DNA of 64,000 nucleotides from positions 1 through 64,000 of the forward strand of contig JANRLT010000067.1 in the NCBI GenBank assembly GCA_033762255.1, written 5' to 3'. The DNA comes from Pirellulales bacterium. Its GTDB lineage: Bacteria; Planctomycetota; Planctomycetia; Pirellulales; JALHPA01. Shown here piece after piece: positions 1-7,879 of the stretch. Each line of letters begins with the position of its first letter. Positions within the stretch are counted from its first letter, which is position 1. A model generated the notes under the pieces. It made no database searches, was not told the origin of the DNA, and saw only the letters and a list, made by a program, of their open reading frames with translations. The translations under genes were made by a program, and so were the position numbers.

Positions 1-266
1 GGACGCTGACGCCGGGGCTATCCGGCGGATGGACGCTGGGGGATGGGGACTTTGACGGCGTCATCACCCCTGCCGACTATCTGCCCATTGACAGTAACAT
101 CGGCTCGGGCGTGGGGAATCCGCTGGGGGGAAATCACCCGGTGGTCACGGCAATTCCGGAACCGGGACTAGTCACGCTAATCCTAGTCCTGATGGCTGCT
201 GGCGTTTGCAATCCTTGGCATTTAGCCACGATGTGGCGTCTACAAAAGAGAGGATGTGTGACGTAA
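1..266 (+). CDS. C-terminal part of a PEP-CTERM surface protein with a dockerin-like repeat (truncated by window edge)
   Basis: The reading frame is open from the window edge (first complete codon at base 3) to a TAA at 264-266. The visible 87 residues contain a calcium-loop-like dockerin segment (GDGDFDGVITPADY) followed by IPEPG, a hydrophobic stretch and a basic end (MWRLQKRG). That order is the PEP-CTERM sorting signal recognised by the exosortase system, so the protein is probably exported and attached at or released from the envelope. The dockerin-like part closely resembles the one near the end of the 1669-residue protein at 13975-18984. Nothing can be said of the N-terminal part, which lies outside the window. 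Confidence 0.75.
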   Translation, partial: TLTPGLSGGWTLGDGDFDGVITPADYLPIDSNIGSGVGNPLGGNHPVVTAIPEPGLVTLILVLMAAGVCNPWHLATMWRLQKRGCVT

Positions 267-414
267 GTATTTGGTTGGTAATGAATTACGGCGGAATCAT
301 GCTTTTTGCTAAACTTTGGGTTATTTGGAAGACAAAAATGACATTTACCCCTAAAATCAAGGCGTCATTTCTGACCGGCAATTAATTCATTTTGAAATTT
401 AGGGGAGCGGAATC

Positions 415-1368
415 ATGGGCAAATTCAAACGCATCGACAGCGTGGTCCTGGCGGGATGGGTTTTGGCTGGATGGCTAGCGCTGGAAAATTCCCGAGCTTG
501 GGCGGTTAATCCGGGCGGGACACCGATCAACGGCGCGACGGGACAACAAGTGGTGGATGCCGGCACCACGCAAACCCACGACGGTTTGCGCAGAAACCAA
601 GTCATCGTACAGCCAGGCGATATCGAGGGGGGGACATTTTTGATCGTCAACCCAGCGGAGGGAGAAACCCAAAGCGCGGTCATCATCGATAATCGCACGA
701 TCAATGACGGGAGCGGAACACCGGGACTGACAATCGGTGAATACGGGTCGATGGATATCACAAACAACCATCTGATCCTGTTTTACATGGATGATTCCAC
801 GGATCCGAACCCCTGGGAGCAGATCATCGAACTATTAAATAATGAATATTTTGGCAACTCGCCGCAACCGCGGCTATTTAGCCAACAGTATTTGGATTCT
901 AGCGGTGAAAAAATCTTGGTCGCGGTGGACAACACCCGCACCATGTATGGGGATACCGTCAATTCCTACTTTGATCTATTCCTGGGTGACTCCGCCGAGG
1001 GGAACAATTATCGCCAAATTATCGTCAAGCTGGCGCTACCGGGAGATTACAATCTGGATGGGGTGGTTAACGCGGCGGATTACCAAATTGTAAATACTTA
1101 CCGTGGAAGCCTCTTTACAAATGGGATTGGCGGCTGGATCTTTGGCGATGGCAACCTGGATGGCGTGGTCAATGAAGAAGATGCCGCCCTTGTCACCCAA
1201 TTTTTGGACCGCGATATTCGGGAAAATGTCGTCCTGGGTGGCAGTCCCAATCCGCTGATTGGCGTGACTCCTATTCCGGAACCATCCTGGCTTATGGGAG
1301 CGTCGCTGGCGATGGTCGGCGGTTTGTGGATTTACGTAAAGAAGCGCCAAACCACACTGGTTAGCTAG
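415..1368 (+). CDS. PEP-CTERM protein with dockerin type I-like repeats
   Basis: A 317-residue exported protein of unknown ligand. The N-terminus is a signal peptide (MGKFKRID, a hydrophobic core, cleavage near the Ala-Trp-Ala around residue 30). The middle is a Ser/Thr/Asn-rich beta-type domain without a recognised family. Residues about 210-265 hold two EF-hand-like dockerin segments (GDYNLDGVVNAADY and GDGNLDGVVNEED). The end is a PEP-CTERM signal: IPEPS, about 18 hydrophobic residues, then KKRQ. The start is supported by AGGGGAG just upstream of the ATG. It follows another PEP-CTERM gene in the same direction with 148 bases between, so the two may be related surface proteins. Exosortase-dependent sorting is inferred from the motif. 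Confidence 0.85.
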   Translation: MGKFKRIDSVVLAGWVLAGWLALENSRAWAVNPGGTPINGATGQQVVDAGTTQTHDGLRRNQVIVQPGDIEGGTFLIVNPAEGETQSAVIIDNRTINDGSGTPGLTIGEYGSMDITNNHLILFYMDDSTDPNPWEQIIELLNNEYFGNSPQPRLFSQQYLDSSGEKILVAVDNTRTMYGDTVNSYFDLFLGDSAEGNNYRQIIVKLALPGDYNLDGVVNAADYQIVNTYRGSLFTNGIGGWIFGDGNLDGVVNEEDAALVTQFLDRDIRENVVLGGSPNPLIGVTPIPEPSWLMGASLAMVGGLWIYVKKRQTTLVS

Positions 1369-1406
1369 TAGAAGCCGTTTTTACAGCGCTGCGGATCGGT
1401 GAGCCG

Positions 1407-1419
1407 CACCCGGCGGGTG
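1407..1419. terminator. Short hairpin between convergent genes
   Basis: CACCC-ggc-GGGTG lies between the stop of the PEP-CTERM gene (1368) and the stop of pheS (1434). A T-rich stretch (about 1429-1437) follows on the plus strand after a gap. It is a weak candidate for a terminator because the stem is only five pairs. Confidence 0.3.
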
Positions 1420-1433
1420 AGTTATCTTGTTTT

Positions 1434-2492
1434 TTACAAAAACTGTTCCAAAAAACGCACGTCGTTTTTGTAAAATTCGCGGATGTCGGCTACCTGATGC
1501 CGCCGCGCGCAGACCCGTTCCACCCCCAAGCCAAAGGCAAAGCCGGTGAACTCGTCAGGGTCGTAACCGACCGCGCGAAAGACGTTGGGATCGACCATGC
1601 CCGCCCCCCCCATTTCGATCCAGCGGTCCCCCCAACTCATATCGACTTCGACGCTAGGTTCGGTAAAGGGAAAAAATGACGGGCGAAAGCGGATATGCAC
1701 ATCCCGCCCAAAAAAACTGGTGGCAAAGAGCCGCAGCGTGCTTTTAAGATCGGCCATCGTGACCTGCCGATCCACCAATAGCCCCTCGATCTGATGAAAC
1801 ATGGGATAATGCGTGGCGTCGGCGTCGTCCGGTCGGTATACCCGGCCCAGCGAAATAATCCGAATCGGCGGGCGGGTTTTTTCCATCACGCGGATTTGCA
1901 CGGTGCTGGTTTGGCTGCGCAGCAATAGGGGGCGAGAGCAGTCCGCGGGTGAAGTTGCTCCTTTTTCGCCTAAATTAGCCGCTAGTTTTTCCGCCGTGCG
2001 TAAATAAAAATTTTCCAGCGGATCACGCGCCGGATGGGATAACGGTATATTGAGTGCCTCAAAATTATGCCACTCGTCTTCGATTTCCGGGCCATCCACG
2101 GCTGTAAATCCTAGCCGTCCCATGATTTCCTTAAGGTCCTCGATGGTTTGGGTCAGGGGATGCAAATGGCCCAAGCGGGGAAGGGTGCCGGGAAGTGTGA
2201 CATCAAAGGGGGAGGATGTCACATCGGGAGCGGCCTCGAGCCGTGATTGCGCGGCGGTCCAGGCGGCCTCGATTCGTTCCTTGGCCGCGTTAAACTGTTT
2301 GCCTGCGGCGGGCTTATCGGCGGCGGGAACGCCTCCCAGCCCTTTTTGCGCGGTTTTTAACCGGCCACTTTTTGCGCCCAGAAAATCGACGCGGGCGGAT
2401 TCTAACTGGGCTGGCGTGGACGCGCGGGCAAACGCGGCTTCCGCCGCGCTGGCCAAGGTATCCAATTCCGCCAAGAAGTCAGCCAATGCCAT
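1434..2492 (-). CDS. pheS: Phenylalanine-tRNA ligase alpha subunit
   Basis: A 352-residue alpha chain of PheRS, which charges tRNA-Phe in the cytoplasm as an alpha2-beta2 enzyme. The N-terminal 90 residues are the coiled-coil tRNA-binding arm. The class II catalytic core follows, with [12 protein letters not shown], the motif 2 region ([13 protein letters not shown]), [16 protein letters not shown], and motif 3 near the end ([15 protein letters not shown]). Length is normal. It is the last gene of rpmI-rplT-pheS, 19 bases after rplT. The usual downstream pheT is absent: the next gene is a convergent PEP-CTERM gene, so the beta subunit must be encoded elsewhere. Confidence 0.97.
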   Translation of the reverse strand: MALADFLAELDTLASAAEAAFARASTPAQLESARVDFLGAKSGRLKTAQKGLGGVPAADKPAAGKQFNAAKERIEAAWTAAQSRLEAAPDVTSSPFDVTLPGTLPRLGHLHPLTQTIEDLKEIMGRLGFTAVDGPEIEDEWHNFEALNIPLSHPARDPLENFYLRTAEKLAANLGEKGATSPADCSRPLLLRSQTSTVQIRVMEKTRPPIRIISLGRVYRPDDADATHYPMFHQIEGLLVDRQVTMADLKSTLRLFATSFFGRDVHIRFRPSFFPFTEPSVEVDMSWGDRWIEMGGAGMVDPNVFRAVGYDPDEFTGFAFGLGVERVCARRHQVADIREFYKNDVRFLEQFL

Positions 2493-2511
2493 ATCCGTAT
2501 CGGCTGAAAAA

Positions 2512-2868
2512 TTAGAGTTTTAACGCGCTTTTGACCAGCGCGGTCACCACGGCAAATCCCGCGGGATCATGGATGGCCATGTCGGACAAGATCTTGCGAT
2601 CAAGTTCGATATTGGCCAATTTTAATCCGTGGATGTATTGGCTATAGCGCAGACCGGCCATTTCGGCGGCGGCGCTCAGGCGAATAATCCATAACCGGCG
2701 AAAGTCGCGTTTGCGGCGGCGACGATCACGATAGGCATACACGCCCGAGCGAACCAAGGCTTCCTTGGCGGTACGCAGCAACTTGCGCCGCCCGCCAACA
2801 AAGCCTTTTACTTTTTGAAAGAGACGCTTTTTCCGTTTACTACGGGGAACTGCACTGGTAATACGCAT
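2512..2868 (-). CDS. rplT: 50S ribosomal protein L20
   Basis: A 118-residue, very basic protein with the L20 features: a long N-terminal basic helix ([20 protein letters not shown]), then [14 protein letters not shown], and the globular part ([19 protein letters not shown]). It is needed for early 50S assembly and binds 23S rRNA. In many bacteria L20 represses its own operon by binding the rpmI-rplT leader. A long leader with hairpins lies upstream of rpmI here, but L20 binding to it is inference. The gene lies 257 bases downstream of rpmI and 19 bases upstream of pheS. Confidence 0.97.
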   Translation of the reverse strand: MRITSAVPRSKRKKRLFQKVKGFVGGRRKLLRTAKEALVRSGVYAYRDRRRRKRDFRRLWIIRLSAAAEMAGLRYSQYIHGLKLANIELDRKILSDMAIHDPAGFAVVTALVKSALKL

Positions 2869-3125
2869 GGCGTAGGGACTCCCTTATGAGGAATCAGGGG
2901 TAAGGCCAGGCCTGGCATACGATATGCCAAGTTCATGCCCGCTTACCTGGGGGGAATGCTGTTTCGCCATCTGGTTGACCAGACAACAATAAAATCAGCT
3001 TCCTGCGGCGTATTTTGTACACGCGGGCCGCACGCGCTTTCTATGGGGCGACTGGCAGGGTTGCTAGACCCCACAGGCACCTAAATACATTGCAGGCGTC
3101 TAAAACTGCCGACGTCCAAATAGGA

Positions 3126-3329
3126 CTAGTAACTGTGCTTGCCCAGGGCTTCGACGATGCGCGGGGTATCGGGCTGGGCCAGTACCGCCGTCCCCCGCAA
3201 GTTGCGGCGGCGCTTCTTGGACAGGCGGGTGTTCAAGTGGCTGGTTCCGGCCTGGCGATGTTTGACCTTGCCATTGGCCGTGACGCGAAACCGCTTTTTG
3301 GTTCCCTTGTGGGTTTTGAGCTTGGGCAT
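3126..3329 (-). CDS. rpmI: 50S ribosomal protein L35
   Basis: A 67-residue basic protein with the L35 pattern (MPKLKTHKGTKKRFRVT at the start, then KHRQAGTSHLN and LSKKRRRNLRG). It is a structural component of the large ribosomal subunit. The start has AGGA about seven bases upstream. It is first in rpmI-rplT-pheS. infC, which often precedes it, is not here: the upstream neighbour is a divergent membrane protein gene. Confidence 0.96.
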   Translation of the reverse strand: MPKLKTHKGTKKRFRVTANGKVKHRQAGTSHLNTRLSKKRRRNLRGTAVLAQPDTPRIVEALGKHSY

Positions 3330-3562
3330 GGCTATCCTAACAAATTTGGTAGTAGCAATTGGTAATCACACAGTGTAACATTTTTTCTGGTGCGGGGGCA
3401 ATCCCCGTATCGGCACTTTTTTTATACGGAAATGAGGCACGTGGTGGGCCTTTGACGACCGGGTTCCCCGCTTTACGCAAAGGCCCCACTGTGAAAACCA
3501 AGATTTTCCAGGTTTTGGCGAACTTGCCGGGTGGTAATGACTTTCTGACCGGTGAACCGGCT
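3330..3562 (-). promoter_or_regulatory. Long structured 5' leader of rpmI-rplT-pheS
   Basis: The minus-strand leader between the candidate promoter and rpmI is about 230 bases. It holds a strong hairpin (GTGGGCCTTTG at 3444-3454 against CAAAGGCCCCAC at 3478-3489) and a second stem (GTGC-GGGG/CCCC-GCAC, 3390-3416). The second stem has seven T on its plus-strand 3' side (3417-3423), so it would read as a terminator only in the wrong direction for rpmI. L20-type autoregulatory leaders are known for this operon in other phyla; assignment here is inference. No gene is seen in 3330-3645. Confidence 0.45.
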
Positions 3563-3590
3563 TATATAACGTTGACAGGCTAAATGCCAA
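3563..3590 (-). promoter_or_regulatory. Candidate sigma-70-type promoter for rpmI-rplT-pheS
   Basis: On the minus strand TTGGCA (plus-strand bases 3585-3590) and TATATA (3563-3568) are separated by 16 bases. A start near 3555 would give the long leader described for rpmI. Confidence 0.4.
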
Positions 3591-3645
3591 CATTTCTTTC
3601 CCCTTTGCAAACAATCCCCAGGCCGAGCCGCGTTTTTGGTAAATC

Positions 3646-4473
3646 ATGAGCACTTCCTCCCAGAATGATTATCCACTTCCCACGGCCACTCCCGAAGAAC
3701 CCCGCGGCTTGTTCGGCGGAATTTTTCAGGCCCTGGGGCAGTTTATTTATTGGGTGGTGCTTTTGCCCGTGCGGTTGTTTCAAGCGCGGCGGGAATTGCC
3801 TAACACGTTGACAATTTATTCCGTGCATCCCAGCTTTTTTTTGTGGCTGCTGGTGGCGGTGGGATTTAGTTTTGCGGCGGTCGTGCAACAGTGGCCGGAC
3901 ACGGCATCGATCCTCGGCTGGGCTTATGTGTGGGTTCTGCTCTATTTTCTATGCACGCTGTTGTATGATTTTAGCTTTAAAAAGCTGGCCCTATGGGTCG
4001 GCATTTTTTTGCTGATCTGGCTGATTGCCAAATATTTTGAGATGCTGCAATCGATTGTGATCGTGGGGCATTTGATCCGTTACTTGACCAGCTTGGATCC
4101 CCGGTTGGATCCCGGCACGGCGACTGTGCTAAGCTGGCTCTTATTATTACCTTGGGTGGCGGGTATTGCGCAAATGGTGCTCAATGGCCGCAAACGGATT
4201 ACGCCGAATGACATTAGCGAATTTCATTTTGGCGAAGGAACGGAAATGACCGACCGGACGGGGTTGCGCTTTCGCACCAATTACCGCGATATTTTGGAGA
4301 CGCTGCTGACTTTTGGGGGGGGGGATTTGATCGCGGTGGACAACCACCAAAAGGAGATCAAACGTTGGAATAACATCGTGGGACTTTATTTTTTGTGGGG
4401 GCATCTGGATCGGATCTTGCACCAGCGCGCGGTGGTGGAAACGACCGATGAAGAGCTGGGGGAAGAGCAATAA
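3646..4473 (+). CDS. Multi-pass membrane protein of unknown function
   Basis: A 275-residue protein I cannot assign to a named family. It has about five hydrophobic segments (residues about 27-45, 65-85, 92-112, 115-135 and 158-180) after a short polar N-terminus. A soluble C-terminal domain of about 95 residues contains an acidic tail (ETTDEELGEEQ). The C-terminal region (TPNDISEFHFGEG, then RFRTNYRDILETLLTFGGGDLIAV) looks folded and may bind a partner; that is inference. It is divergent from rpmI and upstream of an ECF sigma factor on the same strand, with 260 bases between, so there is no clear operon. Confidence 0.7.
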   Translation: MSTSSQNDYPLPTATPEEPRGLFGGIFQALGQFIYWVVLLPVRLFQARRELPNTLTIYSVHPSFFLWLLVAVGFSFAAVVQQWPDTASILGWAYVWVLLYFLCTLLYDFSFKKLALWVGIFLLIWLIAKYFEMLQSIVIVGHLIRYLTSLDPRLDPGTATVLSWLLLLPWVAGIAQMVLNGRKRITPNDISEFHFGEGTEMTDRTGLRFRTNYRDILETLLTFGGGDLIAVDNHQKEIKRWNNIVGLYFLWGHLDRILHQRAVVETTDEELGEEQ

Positions 4474-4479
4474 TCCCCC

Positions 4480-4494
4480 GCCCGGCGGGCTTTT
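4480..4494 (+). terminator. Short GC hairpin with T-run after the membrane protein gene
   Basis: GCCC-ggc-GGGC followed directly by TTTT, seven bases past the stop codon at 4473. The stem is short, so confidence is low. Confidence 0.35.
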
Positions 4495-4733
4495 CGGCAG
4501 GCGCCCCCTTTCATCATTGCGGTTTGTCCCGGGGGGGAATGCAAACCAAATTCTTTTTTGCCACTGCCGGGCAATCGTGGTAGGCTAAAGGCACTGGATC
4601 GTAACCTTTCCCTGGACCATCCTTTACTGAGTCCAGTCGCCACACGGGATGCGCCATGTTTCGCGGACCATGCCAGACAAAAGTGCCGCGCCGTTGGGAA
4701 TAATCCACTTGCTCTGTCTCCGGAGATACTCTC

Positions 4734-5354
4734 GTGGAAGAAGATAACACCGAACAACTCTTGATCGAGCGCGTGCGGTCCCATGAACCCGCGGCCATGA
4801 GCGAATATTTGATGTACAAGCGCTTGCCGCTCTTGGCGTTTATCGAGCGGCGGTTGGGGGGGGCTCTCAAACGCAAGCTAGAGCCGGAGGACATTTTTCA
4901 GGAAGTCAGCGCCGAAGCGATGCGCAGCCTGGAATCCTTGGATTTTAGCCAAAAAGAACCCTTTAGCTGGCTGTGCCAATTAGCCGAACGGCGGATTATT
5001 GACGCGCACCGCAGGCTGATATCCAGCCAAAAGCGCGCCGCGGGGCGCGAGGTGGGTATCCACGGCGACGCCGAAAGCAGCCGGGCCGGGCTGGTCAATT
5101 TATTGATTGCCAGCATGACCACGGCCAGTCAGGCGGTCTCGCGCGATGAAAAACAACTGCGGTTGTTAAACGCCATGGCCCACCTGCCGGAGGACCAGCA
5201 AACCGCCCTGCGACTGCGATATGTGGACGGCCTGCCATCCAAGGATATCGCCGAGCGGCTGGGAAAATCCGACGGCTCGGTGCGGGTCATGCTAACCCGT
5301 TCGCTAGCCAAATTGCAGCAGTTGCTGGGAGTGAATCCAGAAGAAGACAATTAA
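4734..5354 (+). CDS. ECF-type RNA polymerase sigma factor
   Basis: A 206-residue sigma-70 family factor. Region 2 spans roughly residues 20-100 (LEPEDIFQEVSAEAM, then FSWLCQLAERRIIDAHRR). Region 4 is at about 140-195 (LPEDQQTALRLRYVDGL, then a helix-turn-helix around SKDIAERLGKSDGSVRVML). A GTG start is chosen because GGAG at 4722-4725 sits eight bases upstream. No anti-sigma factor or Ser/Thr kinase is adjacent, and the downstream gene is convergent. Targets and signal are therefore unknown. Confidence 0.9.
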   Translation: MEEDNTEQLLIERVRSHEPAAMSEYLMYKRLPLLAFIERRLGGALKRKLEPEDIFQEVSAEAMRSLESLDFSQKEPFSWLCQLAERRIIDAHRRLISSQKRAAGREVGIHGDAESSRAGLVNLLIASMTTASQAVSRDEKQLRLLNAMAHLPEDQQTALRLRYVDGLPSKDIAERLGKSDGSVRVMLTRSLAKLQQLLGVNPEEDN

Positions 5355-5387
5355 AAATTGAAAATTAAAAATTGGCTATTCAAGACC

Positions 5388-7358
5388 TTACTTCTCCCCT
5401 TTGCCGCCCGTTGCTAGCGACACCGCCACCAATACCAAAAAGCTGAGCGGCAAGGTGACAATCGCCGGTTGATTAAAAGGAACCCAGGCATATTTGGGGT
5501 CCAGCTTGTAGACATTGGCAAATGCCTCGCCGCTGGACAAGACCCAACCCAGCGAACTGAGCAATCCCACCAAGATCGAGGCGGTGATCCCCTGGCGGGT
5601 GGTCCTGGGCCAAAATAACAGCATCACCAACGCGGGTAAATTCGCGCTGGCCGCGATGTTAAACGCCCAACCGACTAAAAACGTCACATTAAAATTTTCA
5701 AATAAAATCCCCAGGACAATACCAATCCCCCCCACCACAACCGCCGCGACCTTGCCCACCAGGACCTTCCCCACGTCGGTCAGATTTAACTTTAGCAATC
5801 CTGTGGCCAAATCATGGGCCACCGCGCCGCTGGCGGCCAAAATCAGTCCGCTGACCGTCCCTAGCACGGTGGTAAAGGCAATGGCGCTAATCAGCGCGAA
5901 TGGCAATTCGCCAAAACCGCGCGACAACAGCGGCGCGGCCATGTTACTGTCCGTGGGATCAAGCACGCCGCTGGTCATGGCCCCCAGGCCCAGATACAAG
6001 GTTAAGATATAAAAGCAGCCAATGCTGGCGATTCCCACGACAGTGCTTTTACGGGCGGAAGCTTGGTCTTTGACCGTGTAATAGCGAATCAAGATATGCG
6101 GCAGCGAGGCCGTCCCCGCAAACAGGGCCAGCATCAGCGATAAGAAGTTGAGTTTGGCATAAATATCATTGGTGCGAATTCCCGCAAAGGTGGGGCTGCC
6201 GCCGGGAGTTAATAGCTCCGCACCGCTCAGCACTTGTGGGTAATAAATTGTGGTGACAGCGCCGCTGGATTCTGTGATCGGCAGTTCCTTGCGCCAAGAG
6301 ACAATTTGGCTATGCTGTAAAACTGACAAATACGTGGCCGGGTCCAGGGGGCCGGTCGACTGTGGGGTTTCGGCGGTTGGGGGCGATGCCAGGCTGCTAT
6401 GCGGTAACTTTAAAATTTGACCCACGGGATAAAGCTCTGCTTTGCCTTCTCCCCGGCCCTGCGGCAGGCCATTGGCCAAGGTAGGTTGGCCCGGTTGTTT
6501 AGTGATAAACTGGGTTGCGGCGATTTGCGGCGCTGCTGGAGCGGGCTCGCCCGTTACGGACGGTATAACGCGCCAAATTTCCAGTCGGCCGGTACTGGCG
6601 CTTTTTAGTCTCACATACGGTTTGCCTTGCCAGGGGCTGGCGGTGGGCAATACCTCTAGGTCAGGATTTTTTTCGAGCAAAAGCGGTAAGCTAGTCGTTT
6701 GATAAGCTGCGAAAGCATTATTTCCGGGTTGGGGAGCGGTTGTTAATCCCCGCGCTAATATTCCATATGTTAAAACTCCACAAAATAAAACCAGCAATCC
6801 TCCCTTGATAAACTGCACCCAAGTGGTCGAGACCATTCCCGCCATGACCACAATGAGAATCACGATGGTACCCACTAACACCACGCCCCAGGAGGAATCA
6901 ATGCCCAAGAGGGGGCGAATGAGCGCGCCGGCCCCGACCATTTGGGGAATCAAATAAAAGATGCTGACCACCAACGTGCTAATCGCGGCGGTCAGGCGGA
7001 TGCCTTTGCTATGAAAGCGATTGTCCAAGGCGTCCGCGAACGTAAACTTTCCCAATCGTTTCAGTGGTTCGGCAATCACCAAGAGCGCGACAATCCACCC
7101 CGCGAGGTAACCGATCGAATATAAAAATCCATCATAGCCATAAAAGGCAATCATGCCGCAAATGCCCAAAAACGACGCCGCTGATAAGTAATCCCCGGCA
7201 AAGGCCACGCCATTCACAAACCAAGGTATCTGGCCATGCGCGGCATAATAACCCGCGGCGGATTTAGCCTTTGAGCCTAAATAAAAACTAATCCCCAGCA
7301 CGCCCAGCACGAACGTTACAAACACGCCCAGGGCCAAACCGGAAGCTTCATAGATCAT
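5388..7358 (-). CDS. Sodium/solute symporter (SSS family, ActP-like) with a large inserted loop
   Basis: A 656-residue transporter related to acetate/cation symporters. The SSS core is clear at the N-terminus (GYYAAHGQIPWFVNGVAFAG, then GDYLSAASFLG and GKFTFADALDNRF). It is clear again in the second half (RYYTVKDQASARKSTVVGI, NFNVTFLVGWAFNIAASANLPAL). Family members of this type are near 550 residues. The extra length is a hydrophilic Pro/Gly/Ser-rich insertion at about residues 205-380, between membrane segments and probably outside the membrane. It overlaps the upstream DUF485 gene by four bases (ATGA), the usual arrangement of actP with yjcH. Substrate is probably a small carboxylate (inference). 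Confidence 0.9.
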   Translation of the reverse strand: MIYEASGLALGVFVTFVLGVLGISFYLGSKAKSAAGYYAAHGQIPWFVNGVAFAGDYLSAASFLGICGMIAFYGYDGFLYSIGYLAGWIVALLVIAEPLKRLGKFTFADALDNRFHSKGIRLTAAISTLVVSIFYLIPQMVGAGALIRPLLGIDSSWGVVLVGTIVILIVVMAGMVSTTWVQFIKGGLLVLFCGVLTYGILARGLTTAPQPGNNAFAAYQTTSLPLLLEKNPDLEVLPTASPWQGKPYVRLKSASTGRLEIWRVIPSVTGEPAPAAPQIAATQFITKQPGQPTLANGLPQGRGEGKAELYPVGQILKLPHSSLASPPTAETPQSTGPLDPATYLSVLQHSQIVSWRKELPITESSGAVTTIYYPQVLSGAELLTPGGSPTFAGIRTNDIYAKLNFLSLMLALFAGTASLPHILIRYYTVKDQASARKSTVVGIASIGCFYILTLYLGLGAMTSGVLDPTDSNMAAPLLSRGFGELPFALISAIAFTTVLGTVSGLILAASGAVAHDLATGLLKLNLTDVGKVLVGKVAAVVVGGIGIVLGILFENFNVTFLVGWAFNIAASANLPALVMLLFWPRTTRQGITASILVGLLSSLGWVLSSGEAFANVYKLDPKYAWVPFNQPAIVTLPLSFLVLVAVSLATGGKGEK

Positions 7359-7699
7359 GGCTGGCCGTCCCTCGCGCGTGGGGAAGGGGACTGTGCCGCA
7401 GAGAGGGAGGGCTCCGTCATCTTTCGGTTACGACTAAGGAACATGTATAGGAACGCGATCACAATCGCCCCCACAATCAGCCCAATGCCATAACAAATGG
7501 CCAAATTCGGCCCCAATGGAGTTTCCCAGGCAAGACTATCCGGGGCAAAGCTGGCCCACAACATAAAGATGCCATAAAACAGGCAGTAACCGGCAAACAG
7601 TGCCAATCCGAGGCGGGTTTGTCGAGCACTAACAGCATCAAGCCGGAAAGCGTCCGGGCTGGCGGCGGTATTTGTGGTGGAAGGGGCGGGCTGGGACAT
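7355..7699 (-). CDS. DUF485 membrane protein (YjcH-like) partner of the symporter
   Basis: A 114-residue protein with two membrane segments (FAGYCLFYGIFMLWASFAP and ICYGIGLIVGAIVIAFLYMF) separated by a short loop, matching the DUF485 layout. The polar N-terminus and the Ser/Pro-rich C-terminus are probably cytoplasmic. Its stop overlaps the symporter start (ATGA), so the two are translationally coupled. Members of this family accompany SSS acetate transporters; their exact role is not settled. Confidence 0.85.
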   Translation of the reverse strand: MSQPAPSTTNTAASPDAFRLDAVSARQTRLGLALFAGYCLFYGIFMLWASFAPDSLAWETPLGPNLAICYGIGLIVGAIVIAFLYMFLSRNRKMTEPSLSAAQSPSPRARDGQP

Positions 7700-7879
7700 A
7701 AGGGGCCAAGATACCGCCCCCCGCGACCAACTTCAAGGGAAATTCTGTGATTCCCCGCCCGTACCGCATCTCAATATTACGAACTACTTGCACAATCCAT
7801 GACCAGACAACCCCTCTGGGGCGGGTCCATTTGCGTCGCGCGCTTGGAAAAACTATCGCTCAAGGATTGAATTATATTG

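Noticed and set aside
3366-3653. 95-codon minus-strand frame upstream of rpmI that could be taken for an extra operon gene
   Set aside because: It spans the hairpins and the candidate promoter, matches no family, and is Lys/Ser/His-rich as expected of chance translation.
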